A program made the position numbers and the translations under genes. From contig NC_031770.1 in the NCBI RefSeq assembly GCF_001522545.3, positions 86,591,594-86,655,593 of the forward strand: 64,000 nt of DNA, written 5' to 3'. Below, one piece after another: positions 24,123 to 36,160 of this stretch. Numbering within the stretch: the stretch's first letter is position 1; the number at the start of each line of letters is the position of its first letter. Source of the stretch: Parus major. Taxonomy: Eukaryota; Chordata; Aves; Passeriformes; Paridae. The notes beneath the pieces are model-generated. The model was not told the origin of the DNA. It was given only the letters and a program-made list of their open reading frames with translations, and did not search any database.

Positions 24123-25639
24123 CAATTCAACTGTCTGGCTATTTCTTCTCCCTATTACACTCTAAACCAGTTTGAAAGAAAATACATGATTTATTTCTGT
24201 TTGGGATCCTTCTGTCTTCATAATTTTAAAGAGCCTCTTTCCTGAATTATTTAGAATATGAATGTAAACACATGAGCTCGCAGTCTCTTGTGAAGCTTTC
24301 TGAACTGTTTCTGATGCTATTTCCATAACAGATCTGCTTCTTACAATTAGCACAAAACCTAGCAGTTTCATGCAGTTTCCCAGATAGAGTTAACAAGCAG
24401 CTGCTTTGTATCTGTCTAATACAAAAATAATTTACCTGTACTGATATCTCTTCAGGGAACATGTTTATGTTAGTTCTTCTCTGCTGTAGCATTTAAAGAT
24501 TCTATTTTTTAAAATGGGAAAAAATAAAGATTTTTTTAAGCTACTTGAAAGGGAGCTAAGAGAATAAAAAAAAACTCCTCGTCCTTTTATCTTTGAAGTG
24601 AAACCTTTGTGTAAGTAAATATGAGTCATTCGGATTTGCTACCTGCTGAGGTAAAGTACTTGTTTGCTGTAACACTGCAGATATAAATTTTTTGAAATAC
24701 AATTTCTGTAAAATTGAGTTTCTGTAAAGGTTTGAACTATTGAGAGGAAGAGAAGGTGCTTTAATATGTTCTTTCCTGAGACACCTTCTAAATGATGACA
24801 AATAGTGATAGGATGAAGCCTCTATTAGACGGTACTTCACAGGGTATGAAGCTGTACTTCAGGGATACTGAGAAAGCATAATGAAAAATCATTAGGAATT
24901 TTAAGTGACAATATGAATTTTCTTTTATATATCAAGAAGTCATTATGTACTATTGCTGTGTTCAAGTGTCTTTCCATGATTTCATTATTAACCTTAATTT
25001 CCAAGAACTTTATAACTCAGCCATTTTAAATCATATTACAAATGTACCTTATATGTCAAAAAGCATGCATGCTAATTTTGTTTAAAAAATTTGAATATAC
25101 TTAGTCTAAATATATTGACATTATTGGCTGAGGGTCAGACAGTACTAGAAACCTGAAAAGATACTGCTCTTCATAGATCATGTGCTGAAGTGGTGATGTT
25201 AAGGTCAAATTTGAACAAAGCTTATTTTAAAATGATGGGTTGGACTTGCCTGTCAGCCAATTCAGCCTGTGGAATAACCAAAAAACAACCTAGACAGAAG
25301 AGACAAGGAGAAGAAAATGTCTGGGAAAAAAGTGAAATGTCAAGGCATGAAAATGCAAAGAAAACTGGCTGTGAGCTCTGCAAGTATTCCAGAGATGGAA
25401 GTAAATTATGACTTCTCTGAAATTGTGCTGAGTAATTCAGGTCACTTATTAAGTTTCAGCTCTTGGATTATGGACCCATGAGCTGTATCATTACGTATAT
25501 AAGTCTATTTTTGAGAATTAACATATTTTCCACAATCGTACTTGAAACCATTTTATTTTTGTCTACACCCAACATGAAACGGGAAATTTCTATCTTTGCC
25601 TTCATTTTCACATTTCATGAGTTAATTGCTTCAGCATGG
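24123..25639. other. Non-coding stretch, no gene seen
   Basis: AT-rich unique-looking sequence. Minus-strand ORFs at 24162-24840 (69 to 94 codons) overlap in different frames and have no motif. Confidence 0.5.
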
Positions 25640-26236
25640 CATCTCTCTTCTGACTTCTCCAATATGAGTCCTCACCATGGGCTACGGTCTTCACAAACTG
25701 CTCCAGCAGAGGTCTGTTTCAGAGGGTATAGTCTGTCAGGAACAGACTGCTCCAGCATGGATCCCCCACAGGGGGACAGGGGGTCACACAGCTCCTGCCA
25801 GCAAACTCATGTTCCAGTGGAGGTTCCCAGCCCATTTTGGGTTCTCAGCAGCTCTGATGTGGGACCCTCTATGGGCTGCAAGAGCACAGCTGCCTCCCCA
25901 TGGGCTGCACCACAGGCTGCAAGGGAATCTCAGTTCCAACACCTGGAGCACCTTCTCCCCTTCACTGACCTTCACTGTATCTACAGAATTGTTGTTCTCA
26001 CATACTCTCACTCCTCTCTTCTGTTGCCATTGTGAAGCAGTTTTTGTCCACCTAAGTACCTTATCCCAGAGGCAGCACAAACACTGATGATGGGCTCAGA
26101 CCTGGCCAGTGGCTGATCCTTCTTGGTGCTGAATGTCATTGGCTTTATTGGACATGAAGGAAGCTTCTGGCAGCTTCTCACAGAAGCCACCCCTATAGCC
26201 CCCCCTGCTACCAAAATCTGGCCATGCCCTAGTACA
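25640..26236 (-). mobile_element. Family A LTR, 5' two thirds only
   Basis: In the same orientation as the copy at 1-1055, with shared blocks such as AAGCTTCTGGCAGCTTCTCA, CAGAAGCCACCCCTAT and ACTTCTCCAATATGAGTCCT. The LTR 5' end is on the right at about 26236 (CTACCAAAATCTGGCC). The 3' part with the polyadenylation region is missing on the left. The overlapping 190- and 136-codon plus ORFs and the 98-codon minus ORF here are chance frames within GC-rich LTR sequence. Confidence 0.85.
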
Positions 26237-26275
26237 TAAATTAATCTACATTTAAAAGTATGGAAAGTCAATCAC

Positions 26276-27352
26276 AAAGCCCACAGCTTGGACAGGAGCA
26301 CTGTGTGCTGGGTTAGGAACTGGCTGGATGGCCGGGCCCAGGGAGTGGTGGTGAATGGTGCTGCATCCAGCTGGGGTCAGTCACCAGTGGTGTCCCTCAG
26401 GGGTCTGTGCTGGGGCCAGCTCTGTTCAGTATTTTTATTGACAACATGGATGAGGGAATTGAGTCCTTCATTAGTAAATTTGCAGTTAACACTAAGCTGG
26501 GAGAGCATGATGATCTGTTGGAGGGGAGAAGAGTTTACAGAGAGATCTGGAATGGTTGGTTGGATGGGGAAAAGTCCAGTGGGATAAAGTTTAATAGGTC
26601 CAAGTGCCAACTTCTGCATTTTGGCCACAATAACACCCTGCAGCATTTTAGAGGCTGTGTGGCTGGACAGTGTTCCTGCAGAAAGGGACCTGGGGGTGCT
26701 GGTGACAGCCCACTGGACGTGAGCCAGCAGTGTGCCTTCACTGGGAACAGAAGGCCAATGGCCCCTGGCCTGGATCAGGAATGGTGTGGCCAGCAGGAGC
26801 AGGGAGGTCATTCCTCCCCTGTACTGGGCACTGGTGAGGCCACACCTGGAGTGCTGTGTCCAGTTCTGGCACCTCAGTTTGGGAAGGACCTTGAGACGCT
26901 TGAGTGTGTCCAGAGGAGACAGCAAGGCTGGTGAAGGGCTTGGAACACAAACCCTGTAAGGAACAGGAGAGGGAGCTGGGGTTGTTTAGCCTGGAGAAAA
27001 GGAGACTCAGAGGTGACCTTATCACTCTCTACAACTCCCTGAAAGGTGTTTGTGGTCAGGTGGGGTTGGTCTCTTTCTCCAAGCAGCAACTGACAGAATG
27101 AGAGGACACAGTCTCAAGCTGCATCAAGGGAAATATAGATTGGATATTAAGAAAAAGTTTTTCATGGAAAGAATAATAAACTACAGGAATGGTCTGCCCG
27201 GGGAGGTGGTGGAGTCACCATCCCTGGATGTGTTTAAAAAAAGACTGGGTGTGGCACTCAGTGCAATGGTTTAGTTGTGGTATTAGGGCATGAGCTGGAC
27301 TTGATCTTGGAGGTTTCTTCCAGCCTAGTAATTCTGTTGAAATTCTGTTGAA
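26276..27352 (+). mobile_element. CR1 LINE, 5'-truncated, with most of the C-terminal reverse transcriptase
   Basis: The longest CR1 copy here. Successive frames give NWLDGRAQGVVVNGAASSW (26288 on), LGPALFSIFIDNMDEGIES and KFAVNTKLGE (26407 on), SRSREVIPPLYWALVRPHLE (26732 on), [19 protein letters not shown] (26904 on) and GEVVESPSLDVFKKRLGVAL (27050 on), in the order of the CR1 ORF2 C-terminus. At least four frameshifts separate them. The catalytic FADD is FAVN (26479-26490), so it is inactive. It ends in a degenerate tail with two near copies of ATTCTGTTGAA at about 27331-27352. Confidence 0.92.
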
Positions 27353-28890
27353 TTTTATGGCTTGCAACTTTGTTTCTTTTCAATAGCAGCTACTTTGTAT
27401 CACTTAATTTGTTTACCAATACTATTCTTTTACTGGAAATGTGTTCTGTGATGCAAATGTATAGTTAGATGCTTCAACCTCTTGTTTAGAAAAAATCCAA
27501 AACTTTTTATGTCCTGTTTTAGTGAGTAGCATAACTTTTAATATATATATGAAAAGAATAATATATGTGGTTCATATATATGAAAAATTATGCCTTTCAG
27601 TATAACAGGGAAAAGTATATCATTTGTGTGACTCACAAAGCATCATATGAGGAGGAGAATTGTGTGTAAAATTAATGTGACTGAAGATTCATAGATGATG
27701 AAGTGATAAGAGATGTGCTGATTTGGGCTTGAGAAAACCCCATCTGTATATGACCAGTTTCACATGCCAGTACGATTAATCCTTTCCTTATTTCACTAGG
27801 CAACTTTCATTTATTCTAAAATCTAAAAACTGTAAGTGAATTTGAGTTCCTCTGAATTCTTGTTGAAGCATCAATTAGATTTGCTTTTCATATGTTTAAT
27901 ATGTTATTAATTATGCTTATGCATTGTATAATTCAATACCTTACCAAATTCTTAGAGATAAATAAGTGTTTTAATTCATAAAGTTCCTGTTTTGTTTATT
28001 TGTTATCAAATACTCAGCTTCTGGCTTTTCCAAGAAAAGCAGACTTTTAGAAAACATTTCAAATGGACTTTACAGCTGCATTTTTTCCATACAGTGATGC
28101 CATATATATACTTTATGAATGTGTTATTTTGTATCTGATGAACTCCACCGAGTTGTACTTTAAAACACTCAGCACATATTTATTTTGTTATATGTCAGAC
28201 TAAGAAACATATCTTCTACAGTTTCCATTGACTTTGCATTTCAGCATGGCATTTACTGCTGGCATGTTTATCAACATATTCTGAAATGAAAATTTGGCTT
28301 TTTAGTCAAAAGAAGAAAGTGGCATCTCATAATGTTTGTTGCATTGAAATATATTACTGTATTTATGAAAATGCATTTTATCATCTTTTTACACCTGTCT
28401 GCTTTGATAAATTTTGCACAGATGATTATTTATTCTTGTAATCAATTTCAAGGAGAATGTAAATATTCAAAAAGTCATCATACCAATATTAATTTACTGG
28501 GATTTTATTCACATAATAGTGAGTCTCTGATGCATCTATTATAATATCACATACCTTTTCAATTTGACAGTGGAAAATGAAATCTAGGAAACACATGCTT
28601 TTTTTCATTCACAGAATTTAGAGAGTGATAATAAATTATTGTCATCAGTCATAATAAGTGTATAACTATATAGGAGAAAAAGAATCCACACAGGAGGGAG
28701 TAACAAATATATCCCTCTTTAATAACCTTTTTTAGTGCATTCAGAATACGTGCATTAAAGGGTCCATGTATTCAGTTCTGCGTGGTTAAAAATTCTGACA
28801 GTTTTAGTATTATTTGTTTAATTCTCTACATGGTCTATGTGCTCATTTCTAATAAAGCTTGAGGTTAGACATTTAAGAAGAGTAACTAAG

Positions 28891-28993
28891 TGGGAGGGAA
28901 GGGCCAGGAAAGGAAAGGAGAGGGAAAGGTTAGAAGAGGGGAGAGGAAGGGGAAAGGAAGGGGAAAGGAGGGAAGCAGAAGGGCAAGGGTAGA
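28891..28993. repeat. Purine-rich (GGGAAAGG)n low-complexity tract
   Basis: About 100 bases almost wholly G and A on the + strand, made of GGGGAAAGGAA-like units. The ORFs on both strands are lysine/arginine- or serine/proline-rich artefacts. Such tracts can form triplex DNA. Confidence 0.9.
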
Positions 28994-29849
28994 AAGAACT
29001 GTGCATCCTAAAAATAAAAAAAGTCTGTACAGAGGAGTAAGGCTTGGCAGAAAATGTTCTTTAGGAAATACTGTGTATCTGTCTGTAATCTCTATCCATG
29101 GAAGATTGTATTATAATATAGAGATTTATTAGTTTGCTAGAATTCTATTTTATTTCATTAGAGTTATTCTAATAAACATGCAGATAGAAGGTCTAGTAAA
29201 ATAGGCATAAAACTCCAATATCTATGCTCTGAAGCAAATGGATATCCCACTGAAAAATTCCATAAACCTTCTTTCTTATCAAAGTCACAAAGATAAGATA
29301 CTTCACAAGGACTTGAGAAGTAATCATTGGACAAAGTCCCATATGGACTCACAGCATTCTCATTTTTAAGTTTGTTTCTCCAGAGGAATAGTGGCTTGTT
29401 TGTATTCTTACAAAGTGCCTATCTCATATAATTGTACACAAAATTAAATGGCAGGCTCTTCTTTCCTTTGAAGTTGTTCTAATATTATTGGCATAATTTT
29501 TATAGACAGAATAGGTGACCACTTTTCATTTGTTGGCATCCAAGCACTGGAGAAATATCTCTCCATTGTCATTTACATGGTTTTTTAACGCTCTGTGTCC
29601 AGAAGTCTGGTGAAGGGGGTGCACAGACTTGTCATTTCAAGATAATCAGTCGCTCAGCCAGCATTAGGCAATCAAATCAACAGTTTTTTAGTAGCAGTCA
29701 GAGTTCTACATGGCTGTTGTTTCAATCAGTATAGGGCTTCCAGTGGTTTTAATACATTTTCATTTTGTCCATGCATGACTGAACCCTGAAAGCATCTCTG
29801 TAAAGAATAAACGCAAAGCAGGGAAATAGAAAATGAAGCAGGGATATGC

Positions 29850-30335
29850 ATGAAATTAGGTAAAAGAACGAAGTGCTGTGTGGTGATCTACCGCTTTTTC
29901 TTCATTTGGCACAGTAGCATAGTACTGTTTCACAGATACACAGAGCCAGGTAGGCTTGGATTCATCTCATGGATACTCTCCCTAGACCCAGATCAGAGAT
30001 GGCTGGAGCTAATGAATGTGATTGTGTGGCTTGAGCTAGGCACACTCCCCTGGAGTGCTAGAGTGAAATGTAGTAGTATTCCTGTGCAAACACTTCACTG
30101 TGCTGCAACATACATTGCAGATATGATCTTGTATTTTTTAACATGTTCCTATATTCCTTCTTCAGAATTGTTTTGTTCTTTATTTGGGTGTGCTGAAGAG
30201 AGAAAATATTGTATGTGCTTTAATCTTGCTGCACACAAGACTGGATATTGGTATTGGGATTTAGATTTCAGCAGGTGGGGCTTGTCTGTGCTTCAGAAGA
30301 CCTATCAATCCACTTATGTACCCATGCAAATTTAG
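29850..30335 (+). other. 161-codon ORF of unknown status, probably not a gene
   Basis: The longest frame without gaps or repeat explanation. The translation is rich in Cys, Trp and Tyr and begins MKLGKRTKCCVVIYRFFFIW. I recognise no domain, and there is no obvious signal peptide or repeat. The start context has no strong Kozak purine/G pattern and the 3' side has no nearby canonical polyadenylation signal that I can assign. A short peptide (A-x-VKCSSIPV) recurs at 44312-44118 on the minus strand. In 64 kb of intron-like DNA a chance ORF of this size is plausible. Confidence 0.2.
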
Positions 30336-32732
30336 ACAAGATAAATGTATTAAGGCCATATACAGATGCTTCCTCACAGAATGACCCTTCCAGCAGAAAA
30401 TAGTTAATAGAGCTCTTATTTCAATAGCCATTCAGCAGGAGAGCAGTAAGATTAAGGAATGTTCATTCTCATAGTGTCTATTCTGCATACAGATTATTTC
30501 TTAGGGCTACACCTGTGGATATTTAGGGAATGCATCTCCCCTGTCTTGCTTCCTCAAAAGGCATTCATTCCCAGGCACAGAATGGAGCATGTGGCTCTGC
30601 CATCACACAGTCCCTTCAGCTGATATGGTTCAACCATATGATATCCAGTTGATATCTTAAAGCTTATCTAAAGGTAACCATACTATTCTAGGCTTTCTCC
30701 TTGTAGTGAGTTCTATACAGTCGTTTTATACAGTCTCGAGTACCTCAACCCATTAGTCCTAAATGATGGCACCATTCTGTAACAGTCCTTGCTTTGAAAA
30801 CAGTATATCAGTATAGGTCAGAACATATTCATGAATGCTGAATCCTGTCATGAGAAGTGCAGTCATTTTATGAGCAGCATCCATGAACCTATTAGTAATT
30901 TTCTTTACATTCCAATTGTAAACAATTATCATCTCTTTAGGTTCCCGGTAGAGAACTATTTCAAATCAGACTAGTGAGGGGTGTCAGAAGAGAACAATGT
31001 ACATATAAAGATATTTTGCTTCTGTGTGTCTGGTGATAAGGAACCAGACTGTATAACTGGTCATTTGCTGGATATAATTAAGACATACTTAGGTAACAGA
31101 AACCGAAAATGCACTACTAGATGAATGATTACAATTTAACACATTCTGTAGTAGAAAACTAGACTATAGTACCTCAGATGCAACAAAAGTACTTTCCCTC
31201 TGGTGCAAAGCATCTCTGACAGGAATGAAACACATAGAAGCAAAGTCTATAAACAAAGGCAAAAAGAATAAAGAAACTTCAACTGCTGTCAGATTTGGAA
31301 TAAGGTGCATCTAGTGATTTATTGAAAGAATCACTGCACTGTATTTCTCAGTATTTCCTGTATAGAACCAAAGCCGTTAGTGGTGTAAATGCATTCCTTT
31401 CATGATTTTTATGTGGTTTTGTATTTGGTATTTTTACCAGTTGATGCAGAAATTTATGGTAAGATATAAATTAATTTAAAAAAATCATATTGACAAAAGT
31501 ATTCTTCTACAGTTTTTGTCATATTAGGCAGATAAATGTACCACCAAATATTCTGGTTCCTATCAGAAAGACTACGCAAGATTTCAAAGCCAAGTTCCTG
31601 CTTAACATTTCATCTGCTTTGATGTTCATTTTTTAACTAGACAGTAGCATTGGAAAAGTGCAGATGGGATATAGATTTGATGGATGAGGACTGAAAACAT
31701 TTATCAGTCAAAGAAAAATGTCATCTTTCATTGTTTAAAAATAAATAGAGCAAAAAGTACCTATTTATTGTTTTATTTCTTTGGTTTTGGTTTTGTTTTT
31801 CTGTAACAGCACTAGTTACTAAAACAGTCATCTATTCATCCAGAAAAAAGGATGCAATGTTTTGGTTCCTTTCTCAGCCTAAATCTCCCACTACTTAGAA
31901 CAATGACAAGCCTTACTTATGGGACTAGCATAAGAGTTGGGCAAGATATATAAACCCCTTCTGTATCAACAATACCACCGCATGATGAGGGATTCAGGGT
32001 TCACAGGTGCCAGAAAAGCATGCAGGAGAGTTTGTGCGAAGTCTCAGCAGCCTAATGCTGATGTGTTCCTGCTGAGACTATGAACTTGCCTTCAGCTCTT
32101 GTTCAGAAGAAGGTTTCTGTACTGTACTTCAAACAGGTCTGACCTAGAACAGGTATATTCAAAACTGTATGAACCGTCAGACATAAGCTTATATTTTCCT
32201 TTTTTATTTCCCAAATATTGCATTTGTTGCTGCTCGTTCCCAGAATGAATCAGAGCACAGGAATCTCGGAGTAACCCTGCTGTACAGGGCTTGATACTGC
32301 AACAGTTAAGTGTAAACATGTTTAATTGACAAGAGACATAATACTTTCTCCCTATATTTCTCCCTTTCCCCATGAGAGGTCTCTTACAAAACTGAATAAT
32401 GCATATACATAGTACATGTCCTCCTTAGGGACAAAAGAGTCCTTGTTCCTTTATCTTCAGCCCTTGTCATGCACAGTCTGGTACACACATCTCAGTTCAA
32501 CACAGGAACTTTTATATTTGAAGAGAAATCACTTTCCTATTTCCTATTGACTCATTGTCATAACTTGCTGCCAGGAACTCTGAGAAGTACAGGTTGTCTG
32601 ACTCCTGCTTACAGGGTAAGACACAGCTTTGAGCAGTGCGTTCCATTCTGGGGCTGAGGAAGTTCAGATATCCAAGGACCCAACCCAGTAAAACTCAAGA
32701 ATAATACAATGTTGTTGTTGTACCTATGGGGT

Positions 32733-32774
32733 AAAACAAACAAACAAACCACAAAAAAAACAAACAAACCAAAA
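32733..32774. repeat. (CAAA)n-like A/C-rich tract
   Basis: Repeated CAAA and CAAAC units with one poly-A interruption. Confidence 0.8.
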
Positions 32775-34494
32775 GCTTGAGAACATAATGAATTAACATA
32801 TTTTGAAGAAAACAAGAGCACAGAGATAAACGGCATTCAGTCCACATGTGCAGGCTTACTTACACAAAATTTTTAACTGTAGCTATAACTGTAGTTATTG
32901 AAAGCTATGAAGATAATGATTACTGAAATTAATTATCTATGCTTAGTGTAAAGTACATATTTATCACCAGAAACAAGATGAACGTAATTTGAGTAAACTT
33001 CAAAGAAACCTTCACAAATTATGTAAGTGCACGTGTATGTGCAAGAAGGACAGACAAAAGGCATATTGATTTGGTTTGAAACAATGTGGATGTATTGGAA
33101 TGGCATATTTTTTACAGTTTGATTCCAGAATTTTTAACAAAATTCATCAGAAAAAGATATTGTAGACATAGGAATTGAAAGCCTGATGGAAAGATCTTTT
33201 TGTTGTTATATTTCATAAAGGCTGTACTGTTTTATGACCTTTTCAGCCCTGGCATTACTAATACAGGATTATAAATGTCTCAATCATCTGATTTCATAAA
33301 ATTTCTGTCTTTGTTGTAAATTAAAATATATGCAAGGCATATGAGAAAAGTGAAAGACAGTCCTAAAGATTTGAATTTATGGGTCTGCCCACTACTGTCT
33401 CTTCTTCAAACTTTATGTAATCTTTTTTCTAAATGAGTTTCATAGCTGTTGTTCTGATATATTGATTTGTGCAAGATGTACCTCATGGCTCTGTGGCACT
33501 CTTCCTCACCAAAAATAATAGCACAGTGGGACGAAAAAATTGCAGGAAACTGTACACTACAGGTAGCAAAAGTGTGTCAGTAGAACAAGTTTTGTTTGAT
33601 TCTACTTCTCATGCAGTCTGTATAGGAAATTATGCATCTAATTTTGTTTTAAAATAGCTTGTATTATACCATGCAATATTCAATGTAGCTTGAAATTATG
33701 TCCTTACCACTGCATCTTTGGTGGATGATTTCCTAGCTGATGTTGCTTAGAGCTAGTGTCTGTGTTAGGTAATTTCCACACTTGTCTATCTGCAGATATT
33801 AATATTACATGATTTATAATTTCATAGGATTTTTTGAGAAAAGAAGCATTTTCTCCATAAGACTTTAATTTTTCCTATGCATTAGAAAAAGATTGCACCT
33901 ATAGGGATGTATATGCATGAATAGCAGATACATTTGTATTTTTCTCTGTTCCTAAACTGGAGTACTTCATGCTCATCAGCACATCAGTAAACACTAGCAC
34001 ATTTGCTGCTCTGAAACAAATGCATTATAAAATTGAAGCAATTTTATCTACCGATATGGAGTTTTCAGACTAATATAGTTTTCATGTAAGTGCACAGAAA
34101 ACAATTTAATTGAGAGTATGGAGCTAAGAACCTCCATTTCTGATATAAAAATGACTTGATACTGTAAGCTGTTTTGAACTTGTTATATCATACAATGACT
34201 GACCTGATAGAAGAGGTGGTAACTTACATTGCATATTCAAAGTAATATGTTTTTATTAACCTCTTACATTGAAGTACACTGTGATATGTAGTATCTGGGA
34301 TGCTTGTTGTAGGTACAAACTAGTAAGAGGCTAACTTGGAAGACTTCAGATGCCTTTAGGGAGGTAACAACCTTTAGGCTCAGTCTTAAAATTGCTCCAT
34401 CTTGAGTGTTCAGTTAGCATGTAAAACAGCTTCTGCTTTTATTACAATTCCATTCTTACATAGCTCAAATTTAATTGTATCACTGGGATATAGA

Positions 34495-34575
34495 TGCCAA
34501 GTGTGGCAGGGGAATTGGAACTAGATCAGATTTGAGCTCCCTTCAAACCCAAAACCCTCTGTGATCCTATGATAC
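34495..34575 (+). mobile_element. CR1 LINE 3' tail
   Basis: GGGGAATTGGAACTAGATCA, CTTCAAACCCAAAACCCTCT and GTGATCCTATGATAC match the last ~75 bases of CR1 elements, including the degenerate ATTCTATG-type end. The rest of the element is absent, as usual for 5'-truncated CR1 insertions. Confidence 0.8.
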
Positions 34576-36136
34576 AGGGAACTGGCTCAAGGTTTAAATT
34601 CTGCAACAATCTTAAAGCAAGAGTCAATCAGAATAGGGGCACATCAGCCGCAACACAGGATTTCAAAGAGATTGCATAACCTGAGAACCAAAATGGACTA
34701 CTTTTGTAGCCTTGTGGTTGGATGACTCACATCTGCAAGGTGGTTTTCATAGATTTCCTGCAGACACAAGTTTTGTAAAAACCATTAGAGCTCTCTTAAC
34801 AGTTTTTTAATCATTAGGCTACAAAGTCATTAATTTATGTTTCTAACTCCACATTTCCTTACCTTATTTTGTGTACTCTTTCCTCACTGAGGAAGAGAAA
34901 AAGGTGAAAGTTGCATCTTTCACAAAATATCTGATTACCTTGAGACTAGGATGCTCTCCTGGTAATAGATTATGTCAACTTCAGCATTTGAAGCTGTAAA
35001 TCAAGTTCTTTCATGCAATTGGTTGTGATTCAAATCATAAAGCAATAAAGGAAGAGGAACACAGTCAGAGAGCAGCACTGACAGGGGCTGAAAACTGGTC
35101 AATGCAAAGGACTGGTAGCAGTGGGCAGTCCAGAGTGAGCAATGAACCAGATCTGGAATTCATTGACAAAATTCAGCTAGGAGCAAACAGGGCCAGTGCA
35201 GACAAGACTGCAGAGCAGGGCTGAAGGGTGAACCTATTTACACTGTAGGGCTGAAGTCCATCCTGGAGACAGCACAGAACCACAGCTCAAAACATTCTCC
35301 TACAGCATCAAAGTATTGGAAGTACATGGGGTCTATGGAGCCATGCCAAAGCACCACAGGATGCAGCAAGGAGGTTGAGCAGGGTCAAAAAAGTCTATTA
35401 GTGCCAAAAATGCTCTCATAAATGCCAGTCAATTCCTCGTGTCTTATCATTTAAAACACTAAAAGATGAGTAGAAGTATTGATTCTCAAGAAATCTCTTG
35501 AAATTTCAAGAAATTGCTCTTGAAGAGGTTGGAGGCAGATATTAGGGATGAAAATGATTCAATTCATGGCCTTCTGAAGATATTTCTTGTCATCCAGTTC
35601 CAGGTGATTTCTCATTTGGCATATAATTGCTTATTCACAGTACCTGTGTCACCCCAAATCCTGGTATGAGCTCCCTCATGTTTCACTCCAGGAGTTTAAC
35701 ATCAAGGTCATTTATTAGACTGTGTAACAGATGACTTTCTGAAGATTTACAGTTTAAGGAGGAAAGCATAAGCATTTTGAAGATACACACAAATTTTCAC
35801 ACTGCATCAAGAACTGAATAAAGGTAGCTGAAATACCTCTTTTTCATTTATCTTTCATTACAGTAGAGAACATGACTTTTAAAAGCTATAAACTCAAGAA
35901 TGAAATATTCTAATTTAAATTTGGGTGACACGTATCGATCTTTTGATTTGGTCTGACTTTTTAACTTCCAATAACCATATTCTGCATATTAAGAGAGAGT
36001 TCTTTTGAATTGAGGTACTTATCAGTTCAAGAGGAATGCAGTATCTTGAAAAATGTAGAATTGTGACCATTGTCCTCCTCAAACATTTACTCAGTTCTAA
36101 AATAACTGTAAGCTATTTCTCTAGTTTTAAATTGTT

Positions 36137-36160
36137 AAAAAAAAAAAAAATAAAAAAAAA
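36137..36160. repeat. Poly-A tract
   Basis: 14 A, one T, 9 A. No retrocopy or SINE sequence is recognisable upstream. Confidence 0.9.

Larger units (their letters stand above)
27353..34494. other. Long non-coding stretch, no gene recognised
   Basis: Mostly unique AT-rich DNA. It contains a purine-rich tract at 28891-28993, a 161-codon ORF at 29850-30335 (listed separately), a perfect 11-bp stem hairpin at 32040-32079 and a CAAA-rich tract at 32733-32774. No exon with EGF or laminin-G signature was found. Confidence 0.5.

Noticed and set aside
25463..26087. 190- and 136-codon plus-strand ORFs
   Set aside because: They overlap a family A LTR on the opposite strand and show no protein motif; GC-rich LTR sequence lacks stops by composition.
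26377..26925. 182-codon minus-strand ORF
   Set aside because: It is antisense to CR1 reverse-transcriptase sequence and is a shadow of it.
28890..29132. Lysine/arginine-rich 80-codon ORF that looks like a nucleic-acid-binding protein
   Set aside because: Direct product of the purine-rich tract.
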